From Rubrobacter tropicus (GTDB taxonomy: Bacteria; Actinomycetota; Rubrobacteria; Rubrobacterales; Rubrobacteraceae), in the NCBI RefSeq assembly GCF_011492945.1, contig NZ_CP045119.1:3410001-3474000 (forward strand): DNA of 64,000 bases, in the 5' to 3' direction. This document shows positions 1 through 8,372 of the stretch, one piece after another; positions within the stretch are counted from its first letter, which is position 1; every line of letters starts with the position of its first letter. A program made the position numbers and the translations under genes. The notes under the pieces are model-generated. The model saw only the letters and a program-made list of their open reading frames with translations. It searched no databases and was not told where the DNA came from.

Positions 1-771
1 TATCTCAACCTCCGGTTTCGGGTAGAGGTTGGAGATCTCCCTTCCGACCATGAGGCGCACGAGCTTGTCCTCGTCGAGCTCCGAGATGGGCAAGGTATCC
101 ACTATCTTTCCGTCGCGCATCACGGTAACGCGGTCCGCTATGCGGAAGATCTCGTCCAGCCGGTGCGAGATGTAGAGGATGGCGATGCCCTCGTCGGTGA
201 GGGCTTTTATGATCCCGAAGAGCTCTTCGATCTCCTTCTCGGCCAGGGTCGCTGTCGGCTCGTCCATGATGACGACCTTCGCGTCGATGGCGAGGGCCTT
301 GGCGATCTCGACCCGCTGCATCTCGGCCACGGTCAGCCCGGCGACGAGCCTGCCGGGACCGACGTTCAACCCCACCCGCCGCAGCAGGCCCCTCGCCTCC
401 TCCATCTCCTTTCCCCGGTTGACGAACCCGACCCGGCCCGGCTCGCGACCAAGATACAGGTTCTCGGCCACCGAAAGGTCCGGCGCGAGCGCGAACTCCT
501 GGTAGACCATGGCAACCCCCAGGTGCTGGGCGTGTCCCGGCCCGTGGAACTCGACGGCCTCCCCGGAGATCTCGACCGTCCCGCCGCTCGGCCTCTCGAC
601 CTGCGAGAGAAGCTTCATCAGGGTAGATTTTCCCGCCCCATTCTCCCCGGCCACGACGTGCACCTCGCCCGGCACGATGTCCAGGTCGACCCCGTCGACC
701 GCAAGCACGCCGGGGAACTCCTTGGAGACGCCCCGCAGCCGGACGACGGGGGCCCTAGTCTTAGTCTCCAT
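1..771 (-). CDS. Sugar ABC transporter ATP-binding protein, RbsA/MglA type (partial)
   Basis: This is the first half of a two-domain sugar importer ATPase of the ribose/galactose class; the rest lies beyond base 1. The 257 visible residues form one full ABC domain: Walker A GENGAGKST at about 42-50, the LTVAEMQRVEIAKAL signature at about 146-160 (this subfamily lacks classic LSGGQ), Walker B VVIMDEPTATL at about 166-176 and the switch histidine in ISHRLDEI near 201. The ATG follows an AGGAG site by about six bases. It would energise uptake at the membrane. It belongs to a different transporter class from the two CUT1 systems downstream, so its permease and binding protein should lie outside the window. 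Confidence 0.93.
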   Translation of the reverse strand, partial: METKTRAPVVRLRGVSKEFPGVLAVDGVDLDIVPGEVHVVAGENGAGKSTLMKLLSQVERPSGGTVEISGEAVEFHGPGHAQHLGVAMVYQEFALAPDLSVAENLYLGREPGRVGFVNRGKEMEEARGLLRRVGLNVGPGRLVAGLTVAEMQRVEIAKALAIDAKVVIMDEPTATLAEKEIEELFGIIKALTDEGIAILYISHRLDEIFRIADRVTVMRDGKIVDTLPISELDEDKLVRLMVGREISNLYPKPEVEI

Positions 772-1106
772 CGTCTCTCCTAAGCTTCATCACCGTTACC
801 CCCTCACACCCACACGATAGATCCGGCATCGCATTTCTTCGGTAGGCCCGGAGAGGTCTGGATGTCCTCCGGACAGATCCAGACAATCTGCGCCCATTGC
901 TCTGGCGCATCGCTGGGATCTTCCCGAGTCTCGGGCGGTCCCACGGCGTCCTCGCGACGTCCGAAGAGGCACCCCGGACGGTTGGGGGCGCGGAACGTGA
1001 TGACCACGGAACTTTCCTCCGATCCGGGTTTTTCGAACTACCGCCTTCGAGAAACGTCCACCTCAACCACTCAACCACCCTGCTTTCGTACTCGGCCCGC
1101 TCCGGT
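772..1106. other. Intergenic stretch with one inverted repeat
   Basis: No convincing gene is visible between the kinase stop and the ABC ATPase start. A minus-strand reading frame of 134 codons crosses it, but its composition is arginine/serine-rich and it shows no domain. At 857-883 there is an imperfect inverted repeat: outer arms TCTGGAT/ATCCAGA and inner arms GTCC/GGAC around GGA. No T-run follows it, so it is more likely an operator for the ATPase gene than a terminator. That role is inferred. Confidence 0.4.
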
Positions 1107-2606
1107 TCAGACGACGACATCTCCGCCCCCTTTTTGCAGCCCGGACAGCCGGTGCATCTGCTCAAGGGTCGCCGGGTAGAGCTCCCGGTAGACGCCGTAG
1201 AGTTCGTCGTAGAGCTCGCGGTTCGCCTCGTCTGGCTCGACGGTGTCGACTATGCGGCTCCAGTCGGTGTCGGGGCCTGCGAGTTCGACGGCGCGGGCGG
1301 CTAGCAGGGCGTCGCCGTAGGCGGCGCCGATGGTCTGCTCGGGGAGGTCCTGCGGGCGGCCGGTCACGTCCGAGACTATCCGTGTCCAGAGGCCGCCCTT
1401 GGTGCCGCCGCCGACCGCAACCAGCCTGTCGCCGCCGGCCCCGGCCTCGCGCATGGACTCGAAGTTGTGGCGGACGCCGTAGGCGGTGGCTTCGAGCATG
1501 GCGCGGTAGAGGTGGCCGCGTCCGTGGCCCACGGTGAGGCCCGAGACGAGGCCGCGGGCCTTCGGGTCGAAGAGGGGCGTCCGCTCTCCTGCGAAGTACG
1601 GCAGGACGACCAGGGCGTCCGAGCCGGGCGGGACGGCGGCCGCCTCTTCGGTGAGCTTTTCGTAAGGGACGCCGCCGGAGATCTCCCGCAGCCAGCCCGT
1701 AAGAGCCCCAGAGGTGGCCATGCCGGCGGCGAGGTTGTGGGTCCCCGGCAACACGCCCGTCGTCCCCCAGAGGCCGGGGTGGTGGAGCGCCTCCTCGAGG
1801 ACCTCGATCATGAACATGGTGGTGCCGTACATGAGCATCAGGTCGCCCGGCTTCTGGACGCCCACGCTGGCCCCCTCGCTCCAGGCGTCTATCGTGCCCG
1901 CCGCGACGGGCGTCCCGGCGGGAATGCCGGTCATCCCGGATGCTTCCGGCGTCACCTCTCCGACCACTTCCGCGGGCCAGAGCAGCCGGGGCAGCGGTAG
2001 TCCAGGGGCCACCTCCTCGGCGCGGTCCCTGATCCAGCCGAACTCCTGCACGTCGTAGAGGGGGTCGCACTGGCTCGCCGAGTGGTGGTCGAGCACGTAC
2101 TCCCCGGTCAGCCGCCAGGAGATGAACGAGTTCGCCATAAAGAACTTGCGCGTCTTCTCCCACACCCCGGGCTCGTTGCGCCTGAGCCAGAGAAGCTTGG
2201 GGCCGACGGCCTGGGTCGTGCAGACGGATCCGCAGCGCTGGAGCAGCTCCTCGCGGCCGTAGCGGTCGTTGAGCTCTTCGATCTCCTTCTCAGCCCGCGA
2301 GTCGATCCCGTACAGGATCGCCGGCCGAAGCGGCTCTCCTCCTTCGTCGGCGGGCAACAGGCAGGCCCCGATGCCGCTGGTGCAGACGGCCGAGATCCCG
2401 TCGTCCGCCTTCTCCAACAACTCGCGGCACACGGAGACGAAGTCCTTCCACCAGACCTCTTCCGCGTCGTGCTCGGCCCACCCCGGATTCGGCAGGGAGA
2501 GCCCGTGCTGTCTTTCGGCGGTGGCGAGGACCTCGCCGTCGGCCCTGGCGAGGACCCCCTTGGTGCTCGAGGTCCCGACGTCGACGCCGAGCAGGAGCCC
2601 GCTCAT
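1107..2606 (-). CDS. FGGY-family carbohydrate kinase (ribulokinase/xylulokinase/fuculokinase group)
   Basis: A 499-residue sugar kinase of usual length for the FGGY family, phosphorylating a pentulose or deoxyhexulose in the cytosol. The N-terminal phosphate loop GVDVGTSSTKG is at residues 7-17. The catalytic aspartate lies in AAGTIDAWSEGASVG (D240), and the C-terminal nucleotide-binding motif reads AVGGGTKGGLWTRIVSDVTG. Its ATG overlaps the isomerase stop (ATGA), so the two are translationally coupled and probably act in sequence: isomerase makes the ketose, kinase phosphorylates it. Sequence alone does not settle the substrate; L-fuculose, D-ribulose and D-xylulose are all possible. Confidence 0.9.
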   Translation of the reverse strand: MSGLLLGVDVGTSSTKGVLARADGEVLATAERQHGLSLPNPGWAEHDAEEVWWKDFVSVCRELLEKADDGISAVCTSGIGACLLPADEGGEPLRPAILYGIDSRAEKEIEELNDRYGREELLQRCGSVCTTQAVGPKLLWLRRNEPGVWEKTRKFFMANSFISWRLTGEYVLDHHSASQCDPLYDVQEFGWIRDRAEEVAPGLPLPRLLWPAEVVGEVTPEASGMTGIPAGTPVAAGTIDAWSEGASVGVQKPGDLMLMYGTTMFMIEVLEEALHHPGLWGTTGVLPGTHNLAAGMATSGALTGWLREISGGVPYEKLTEEAAAVPPGSDALVVLPYFAGERTPLFDPKARGLVSGLTVGHGRGHLYRAMLEATAYGVRHNFESMREAGAGGDRLVAVGGGTKGGLWTRIVSDVTGRPQDLPEQTIGAAYGDALLAARAVELAGPDTDWSRIVDTVEPDEANRELYDELYGVYRELYPATLEQMHRLSGLQKGGGDVVV

Positions 2607-4036
2607 CGCGCCCCCCCGTTACCGGCAGGGCCGAAACCGTCGTAATCCACGTCCAGGAGCTTGCAGACTATCTTCAACTCTTCTACGCGATCCCCCGGTA
2701 TCGCGTGTATGTGGTTCGAGCCGTAGCGGGAGAGGATCTCCTCGGCCGGCGCGTCCATGCGGGCGAAGGCGTGGGGCCACTCGTAGGTCGACTGGCGCAT
2801 GAGTCCCTCGTTGGTCTCGTCGTCGTAGCGCTCGAAGGCGCCGCGCATGACGTGCATCCGGTAGCGGCCGTCCAGGCGGGTCAGCCGGGCGAAGGTGAAG
2901 TCGCCGGGCGCCGCGAGGTGGTGCACGGACGCGCCGCCGGCCGGGAAGAAGAAGACCTCGGGGTGGAGGTGCACGTGGCGCAGGTTCTCGGCAGCGTCGT
3001 CGCTGCGGGCGGCGAACCAGGTGGCGTGCTGGCCCGAGTTGCAGAGGTCCCAGATCCCGCGGTCCGCGTGGTAGTGGCGCACGTCTGCGAAGAGCACGGG
3101 CGTTCCGCTTATCTTCTTGAGGATCTGCATGGTGAGCGCCGCGTCCATGTCCGCCTCGGTGGAGCAGACGTGCGGCTCCTTCGGCCCGTCCCAGTCGTAG
3201 GGATCGTTCAAGAAGGCCTCGGTGACGTCCATCGTGGCGAAGTGGTTGGTGAGCTCGGGCTGGGCCTTTATGCCGGAGAAGTCCAGGTTCCACTCCTCGA
3301 TCAACTCGCGCATGGCGTAGTAGGAGCGGATCTGGCGCTCCAGCTTCTCGGGCGTGAGCCGGTCGCCGTCGTAGTGGACGCCGGCGGCGTGCGTTTCGAG
3401 CCACTCGCGCGCGGCCGTCACCTTGCTTCCATCCGCGTTCTCCGAACGCCTCACCAGCTCCCACTGGTCGATCTCCTCGACGTCCACCCCGAACTTCTCC
3501 ATCCACTGGTCCGGGTTGGAGACGGCGGTGTACATGCCCATAGGACGGCCGCCTATGCGTCCGAAAGTGCTGCCCCGCAACGACCGGATCGCCGACGCCG
3601 CCCTGGCGTGGGCTTCTACCTTTCCCAGCACCAGGGGGTCGGAGATATCTCCGAAGGCGCGCCCGTACGTGCGCCCGATCTGGTCGAGCCCCCCTGCCGC
3701 GGCCAACATCCCGACCATCCCCGGCTGCTCCGGGTTTATGTTCGAGAACAAGAGCAGTGGCCCCGGCGTCTCGTTCGCGGCCAGCATGGAGAAGTGCGGA
3801 AAGGCCCATACCGGGATGTTGAAGATCGTCAAGTCGGGCCTCGCGTCCGCCACGCGTCGGGACTCCGAGACGGCGAGGCGGTTCGTCCACACCACCTCCC
3901 GGGCCCGCACGACCTCGTGCCCGGCGGCCTCCAGCGCGGCGGCCAGATCCCCCTCAACGCCCCTGGCGAACTTCTCGATGTCCCGGTGGACCGACTCCCT
4001 GCCGTCTGACATCGTCAGGATGCCTACTCGCGCCAA
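2603..4036 (-). CDS. L-fucose/L-arabinose isomerase-family protein
   Basis: A 477-residue aldose-ketose isomerase relative (the shorter FucI-like group; classical FucI is nearly 600 residues). It would convert an aldose such as L-fucose or D-arabinose to the ketose for the coupled kinase. Family-like segments include FNIPVWAFPHFSMLAANETPG, the metal-site region with AQPELTNHFATMDVTEAF, and HVHLHPEVFFFPAGGASVHH near the C terminus. Translation appears to start at TTG (4036), preceded by a GGGGAAG ribosome site; no ATG fits as well. A LacI-like core ATCGTTT lies about 30 bases upstream and may be a weak operator. Substrate is unproven. Confidence 0.82.
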   Translation of the reverse strand: MARVGILTMSDGRESVHRDIEKFARGVEGDLAAALEAAGHEVVRAREVVWTNRLAVSESRRVADARPDLTIFNIPVWAFPHFSMLAANETPGPLLLFSNINPEQPGMVGMLAAAGGLDQIGRTYGRAFGDISDPLVLGKVEAHARAASAIRSLRGSTFGRIGGRPMGMYTAVSNPDQWMEKFGVDVEEIDQWELVRRSENADGSKVTAAREWLETHAAGVHYDGDRLTPEKLERQIRSYYAMRELIEEWNLDFSGIKAQPELTNHFATMDVTEAFLNDPYDWDGPKEPHVCSTEADMDAALTMQILKKISGTPVLFADVRHYHADRGIWDLCNSGQHATWFAARSDDAAENLRHVHLHPEVFFFPAGGASVHHLAAPGDFTFARLTRLDGRYRMHVMRGAFERYDDETNEGLMRQSTYEWPHAFARMDAPAEEILSRYGSNHIHAIPGDRVEELKIVCKLLDVDYDGFGPAGNGGAR

Positions 4037-4092
4037 CTCTTCCCCGCTTTCCCTAGACCCGCTCGCATCGTTTCACAAGTACCAACCAGCCG

Positions 4093-5175
4093 CTACCCTT
4101 GCCTGGGCACGCGCTCTTCTACGGACGGTATCGAGAACGGCTTGTGCGGCTCGGCCTGGTACCAGTAGGCGACCGAGGAGACGTCGTCGCTGCGCTTGTT
4201 GGCGTGGCCGTGCTCGATGGTGACGCTGACGGATCTCTCGAAGGTCACGGGGTCTTCGACGTGGAAGCGGTACAGGCTCACGTGGCCGCTCCAGTTGTCC
4301 CCGCCGCCCAGGGTGATGCCATGGTACGGGGCCGAGTATCCCTGCTGCGGGCACCAGGCGGTGTTGAAGTAGTCTTCGGTGCCGGTGCCGTGCAGGGAGG
4401 GCGGCCACTCCTCGCCGTCTATAAAGATCATGTCGTCCCCCTCCCCGTACCAGTTCCACTGACCGGTCTCGCGGAGGTTGCGGACGTTCAGCACGCACCC
4501 GACGTAGTGCCCCTTCCCCTCGGCTTCGAGGATCGTGTAGTTACCCTCGCCGCCGACGTTCTCGCCGCCGAAGAGGAATTCCTCGTTGGTCTGGTCCGTC
4601 TCATCGACCCCGTCTGTGGGGTTCTCCCTTCGCCACTGCGCGTGGAAGCGCCCCAGGCCCTCTTCGAGCTCGTCGAACTCCTCGTAATCTATGTAGTAGT
4701 AGAAGAGGACTTCCTCGTGCTCCATCTCGCTCGTTACCTCGATGCGTGCCCCGCGGGCGAAGGGCATGTGGAAAAAGGAATTGAAGGACTTGCCGTCCTC
4801 GGGGCTCATTTGCAGCGGCGCCGAGACGAAGTTTCTGGTGCGGGCGTGGCCAACGCCGAAGAAGTCACCGACGGGGACGAGCACGCTCGGTTCCTCCTCG
4901 CCGTCCCAGTACATCTTGAGCACCAGCCTGCGCAAAAAGTCGGGCTCAGGGGCGGCCGGGGTTCGGCCCATGCTCGCGTTCGCGATCGTCACCCAGATGT
5001 GGTTGATCGAGCCCGCTCCCCCAATCTCGGCGAGCGTCGCCGTGGCCCCGGGCTCGACGTGCAGGCGGTCGTCGTTACCGCCGGATCGGTCCCAACTCGA
5101 CGCGCGTTTGCGGCGGCTGTTTCGCAGGCGAGGCAGGTCGCGCAGGCTGCTGCCGAAGTCTCCGTAACCGGACAA
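4093..5175 (-). CDS. GH172 / DUF2961 glycoside hydrolase
   Basis: A 360-residue member of the DUF2961 family, now classed as GH172 (known members act on fructofuranosides and D-arabinofuranosides). Family hallmarks: SLRDLPRLRN with SSWDRSGGNDD near the N terminus, INHIWVTI, then WNWYGEGDDMIFIDGEEWP and GTGTEDYFNTAW, which holds a conserved acidic residue. The reading frame stays open far upstream, but that part overlaps the permease in another frame. The best start is TTG at 5175 with an AAAGGGG site five bases before it. No signal peptide, so it should act in the cytosol on imported oligosaccharide. It sits between the importer and the isomerase/kinase pair. Confidence 0.85.
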   Translation of the reverse strand: MSGYGDFGSSLRDLPRLRNSRRKRASSWDRSGGNDDRLHVEPGATATLAEIGGAGSINHIWVTIANASMGRTPAAPEPDFLRRLVLKMYWDGEEEPSVLVPVGDFFGVGHARTRNFVSAPLQMSPEDGKSFNSFFHMPFARGARIEVTSEMEHEEVLFYYYIDYEEFDELEEGLGRFHAQWRRENPTDGVDETDQTNEEFLFGGENVGGEGNYTILEAEGKGHYVGCVLNVRNLRETGQWNWYGEGDDMIFIDGEEWPPSLHGTGTEDYFNTAWCPQQGYSAPYHGITLGGGDNWSGHVSLYRFHVEDPVTFERSVSVTIEHGHANKRSDDVSSVAYWYQAEPHKPFSIPSVEERVPRQG

Positions 5176-5192
5176 GTCGTCCCCTTTCTCGA

Positions 5193-6026
5193 TTACTTGA
5201 AGCCCGAGGTCTTTATGGACTCGACCAGTTGGCGCTGGAAGACGAAGAAGAGCGCCATCGTCGGTATGGCGGCCACGGTGGCCGCGGCCATGATGTAGTT
5301 CCAGGCACCAGCGTACTGGGTCTGGAAGCTGGATATGGCCACCTGGATCATCCAGAGGTCCTGATTCTGGGTGATGGTGAGCGGCCAGAGAAAGCTGTTC
5401 CAGTTCGCCAGGAAGAAGAAAACCGCGAGCGCCGCCAGTATGGGCCGGCTCAGGGGCAGTATGACGTGCCAGTAGACGCCCCAGTAGCCGCACCCGTCCA
5501 CGAACGCGGCGTCTTCGAGTTCCTGGGGCATCCCGAGGTAGAACTGACGGAGGAGGAAGATCCCGAAAGCGTTGAAGATGGCCGGCACGATCAGGCCGAC
5601 GTAGCTGTCGAGCATCCCAAGCTCCCTGACCAGGATGAAGAGCGGCACCAGGATGATGGGCAGCGCCACCAAAAGGGTCGAGAAGATGGCGAAAAACAGC
5701 ACGTCCCGACCCGGGAACCGGAGCCGCGCGAGCGCGTAGGCCGCCATCGAGTGGAACCACAGCGCCGCCACCGTCACCGTCGTTGCCACGAAGAGGCTGT
5801 TGAGCATGTAGCGCAGGAACGGAACCTCGGTAAAGACGTAGCGGAAGTTGTCCAGGGTGGGGGCGGACGGGATGAGGTTCACGCTGTTTACCTCGTCCGG
5901 GCCTTTGAACGCGCTGGAGATCATCCAGAAGAGCGGGAAGACCGTAAGCAGGGCGAGCACCGCCGCGAGCGAGAAGAGCGCCGCCCTCGTAGGGCGCAGT
6001 ATGGAGGAGCCGCTACTCGGTTTCAA
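5193..6026 (-). CDS. Carbohydrate ABC transporter permease, MalG type
   Basis: A 277-residue CUT1 permease with about six membrane segments, starting LFSLAAVLALLTVFPLFWMI. The EAA loop that docks the ATPase is ELEDAAFVDGCGYWGVYWHVILP at roughly residues 185-207. The family-typical SAFKGPDEV follows the first membrane helix. The start is TTG at 6026 behind an AGGGGGGG stretch, inside the end of the upstream permease (14-base overlap), so the pair is coupled. No ATPase gene is near; CUT1 importers of actinobacteria often share one ATPase encoded elsewhere. Confidence 0.93.
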   Translation of the reverse strand: MKPSSGSSILRPTRAALFSLAAVLALLTVFPLFWMISSAFKGPDEVNSVNLIPSAPTLDNFRYVFTEVPFLRYMLNSLFVATTVTVAALWFHSMAAYALARLRFPGRDVLFFAIFSTLLVALPIILVPLFILVRELGMLDSYVGLIVPAIFNAFGIFLLRQFYLGMPQELEDAAFVDGCGYWGVYWHVILPLSRPILAALAVFFFLANWNSFLWPLTITQNQDLWMIQVAISSFQTQYAGAWNYIMAAATVAAIPTMALFFVFQRQLVESIKTSGFK

Positions 6027-6939
6027 AGCGCCCCCCCTTGGTGAGGACGAACATCAGGGCCGTGGCGGCCAGAAGCAGCAGAACCAGAAACGAGGACATG
6101 GCCGCCGCGTAGCCGTAGTCGTTGAACTGGAACGCCTGCTGGTAGATGTAGAAGATGCCCAGCGAGGTAGAGTTGGCCGGGCCGCCCTTGGTCATCACGT
6201 AGATCAGGTCGAAGGCCTGCAGCCCCGCCACGCCGGTTATCGTCGAGACCAGCAACACGAAGAAGCTCGTCGGCTTCAGGAGGGGCCAGGTGATGTGCCT
6301 GAAGAGCTGCCAGCTTCTAGCCCCGTCTATCTTGGCCGCGTCGTAGTACTCCCGCGGTATCTCCTGCAGACCCGCCAGGAAGATGATCATGTAGTACCCC
6401 ATAAAGAACCAGATGCTCACGAGCACCACGGTCGCCAGCGCGAACTGCGGGTCCCCGAGCCACGAGCGGCCCCCGATCCCGACCGCCTCCAACACCTGGT
6501 TGACGACCCCGACCCCGTCCGTGAGCATGAACTGCCACACGAGCCCCACGACGACGAGGCTCACGACGTGCGGCAAAAAGAACATGCTGCGAAAGAACCC
6601 GACGAACGGGATCTTTTGCTGTACGAGCAACGCGAGCCCCAGGCTGACCACGAAGACCCCCACGACGAACCCCACAACGTAGGTTACCGTCACCTTGAGG
6701 CTGTCCAAGAACAGCGGGTCGACGAACATTTTCTTGTAGTTGTCCAGCCCGGCGAACGCTATCCCGCCGAAGCCGGTCACCTCGAAGAACCCGAGGCCCA
6801 GAGCGAGCACCATGGGCACCCCGAGAAAGACGAGCAAACCCAGGGCGTCCGGGGCCACGAAGAGCGCGGCGGCGAGCCACTCGCGATGTCTACGGTTGAG
6901 GCCCCGCCTGTAGTGGGTTTCGGAAGCCCCCGCGCTCAT
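6013..6939 (-). CDS. Carbohydrate ABC transporter permease, MalF/UgpA type
   Basis: A 308-residue CUT1 permease partner of the MalG-type protein. The first membrane helix is AALFVAPDALGLLVFLGVPMV and the EAA loop reads EYYDAAKIDGARSWQLFRHITWP. The C-terminal region has GGPANSTSLGIFYIYQQAF, common in UgpA-like proteins. Its ATG overlaps the stop of the binding-protein gene (ATGA) and its end overlaps the second permease, giving a tight transporter operon read leftward. Confidence 0.93.
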   Translation of the reverse strand: MSAGASETHYRRGLNRRHREWLAAALFVAPDALGLLVFLGVPMVLALGLGFFEVTGFGGIAFAGLDNYKKMFVDPLFLDSLKVTVTYVVGFVVGVFVVSLGLALLVQQKIPFVGFFRSMFFLPHVVSLVVVGLVWQFMLTDGVGVVNQVLEAVGIGGRSWLGDPQFALATVVLVSIWFFMGYYMIIFLAGLQEIPREYYDAAKIDGARSWQLFRHITWPLLKPTSFFVLLVSTITGVAGLQAFDLIYVMTKGGPANSTSLGIFYIYQQAFQFNDYGYAAAMSSFLVLLLLAATALMFVLTKGGRFETE

Positions 6940-8315
6940 ACGATGCGCGCCCCGTCGTAGGTCTGGAGGAACGTGTCGATCTTCTCGGCGGCGGCGTCGG
7001 CCTGGCCCTGGGCGCTCTGACCGTCGAGCTGAACGGCCTGGATGGCGTCGGAGACGGCCTTGTAGACCTCGGGCGTGTAGCGCGGCTCGCCCCGTCCGCC
7101 CGGGAACGCCTCCTCGCGGAAGAACTTCATCGGCCCCTCGTCGAAGGCGCCCTGCTGCTCGGCCTGCCGCTGCACGGACTTGCGGGGCGCCACGGTGCTA
7201 TCCGCGCCCGCGATCCAATCGACCCCCCGCCCGATGGAGGACTCGCTCATCGAGGCGAGCGCCCAGGCGCAGAACCTGCCCGCCTCCTCGGGGTTCTGCC
7301 CCTTGGAGTTGGCGACGAACGCCCAGCCGCCGAGGTCGGTGGTGTACTCCCCGCCAGGCGGCAGCGGGAGCTTGAAGGTGCCGTACTCGAAGTCGGGGGC
7401 GTTGGCCTCCAGCGCGGCCACGGCCCAGATGCCGCAGTTCTGGATCGCGGCGTGCCCCTGCGCGAGGTTGGCGACGATGTCGTTGGCGCCCGTGCCCAAA
7501 GCCTTGCGCGGCGCCACCCCACTCTCTATGGCGTCCTGCCAGAACTGGAGCGCCTGCACGGCGCCCTTGGAGTCGAAGGCGCTCTCGTTGCCCGAAGGGG
7601 CCACGGCGTCGCCGCCACCCTGCCACATGAACGGGTACCAGGTGAAGTTCTGGTAGTAGCCGGGGTTGGTGTCGAAGAGCAGGCCGAAGGTGTTGCCTTT
7701 CTTGAGCCTGCCGGCGACGTCCAATAACTGGTCCCAGGTCTCGGGTATGTCCGCTTCGGAGAGGCCGGCGTCCTCGAAGGCCTTGACGCTGTAGTACATC
7801 GCCATCGGCTCGACCTCCATGGGGATGCCGAAGATCTTGCCTTCTACCTCGCGGGTCGCCATGACGTTGGGGTAAAGGTCGTTTCTGGCCTCGTCTTCTA
7901 TGTACGGCGTGAGGTCCTGAAGTACACCACCGTTGTAATAGCGGAGGAAATCCCCCGGGCTGATTATGAAGAGGTCCGGCCCCTCGTTCGAGGAGAAAGC
8001 CGTCTGCAGCTTTGACCCGTTGAGGTACTCCGTGACGGGAATGTACTGCAACTCTATCTTCGTGTCGTGGCCCTGGTTCCAGCCCTTGACGGCGTCCTCG
8101 AACCACTTGCCCTGCGCCTCGACCTCGCCCCCCGGCCCGTAGAACTGCCAGAACTTGAGCGCGCCCGAGCCCGAGCCGCCCCCGCATCCGGAGAGCACCG
8201 TCAACCCGGGCCCCGTCACGGCCGCCGCGAACGCGAACGCAGCGCCCCTCGCCAGGAACCGCCGCCGGCTTATGCCCCCGGTCTCTTCCCTGCCCAGCTT
8301 CTCGATGCCCTTCAT
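6936..8315 (-). CDS. Extracellular sugar-binding lipoprotein (family 1)
   Basis: A 459-residue substrate-binding protein for the two permeases. The N terminus has a twin-arginine motif (SRRRFLARG, about residues 17-25), a hydrophobic stretch and a lipobox ending LSGC, predicting Tat export and lipid anchoring at the membrane's outer face. The mature part shows the family pattern LKFWQFYGPGGE, PDLFIISPGDFLRYY and AAIQNCGIWAVAALE. It is the first gene of the leftward cluster running to the FGGY kinase. The sugar is not readable from sequence; the neighbouring GH172 enzyme suggests a furanoside oligosaccharide. Confidence 0.92.
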   Translation of the reverse strand: MKGIEKLGREETGGISRRRFLARGAAFAFAAAVTGPGLTVLSGCGGGSGSGALKFWQFYGPGGEVEAQGKWFEDAVKGWNQGHDTKIELQYIPVTEYLNGSKLQTAFSSNEGPDLFIISPGDFLRYYNGGVLQDLTPYIEDEARNDLYPNVMATREVEGKIFGIPMEVEPMAMYYSVKAFEDAGLSEADIPETWDQLLDVAGRLKKGNTFGLLFDTNPGYYQNFTWYPFMWQGGGDAVAPSGNESAFDSKGAVQALQFWQDAIESGVAPRKALGTGANDIVANLAQGHAAIQNCGIWAVAALEANAPDFEYGTFKLPLPPGGEYTTDLGGWAFVANSKGQNPEEAGRFCAWALASMSESSIGRGVDWIAGADSTVAPRKSVQRQAEQQGAFDEGPMKFFREEAFPGGRGEPRYTPEVYKAVSDAIQAVQLDGQSAQGQADAAAEKIDTFLQTYDGARIV

Positions 8316-8372
8316 TTTCCCTTTCCCTTCCGCGCGCCCGTCCCCACGGATCGCACTCTAGTCACCCCTGCT

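Noticed and set aside
761-1165. Minus-strand ORF of 134 codons ahead of the RbsA-type ATPase
   Set aside because: Low-complexity Arg/Ser composition, overlaps the kinase end, no ribosome site or homology pattern; left as intergenic.
2705-4009. Long plus-strand ORF (434 codons) opposite the isomerase gene
   Set aside because: Composition is valine/glycine/arginine-rich with no domain; such antisense frames are common in GC-rich DNA and the minus-strand product is clearly an enzyme.
5176-5760. Upstream extension of the GH172 frame by 195 codons
   Set aside because: It runs out of frame through the permease gene; the TTG at 5175 has a ribosome site and matches the family N terminus.
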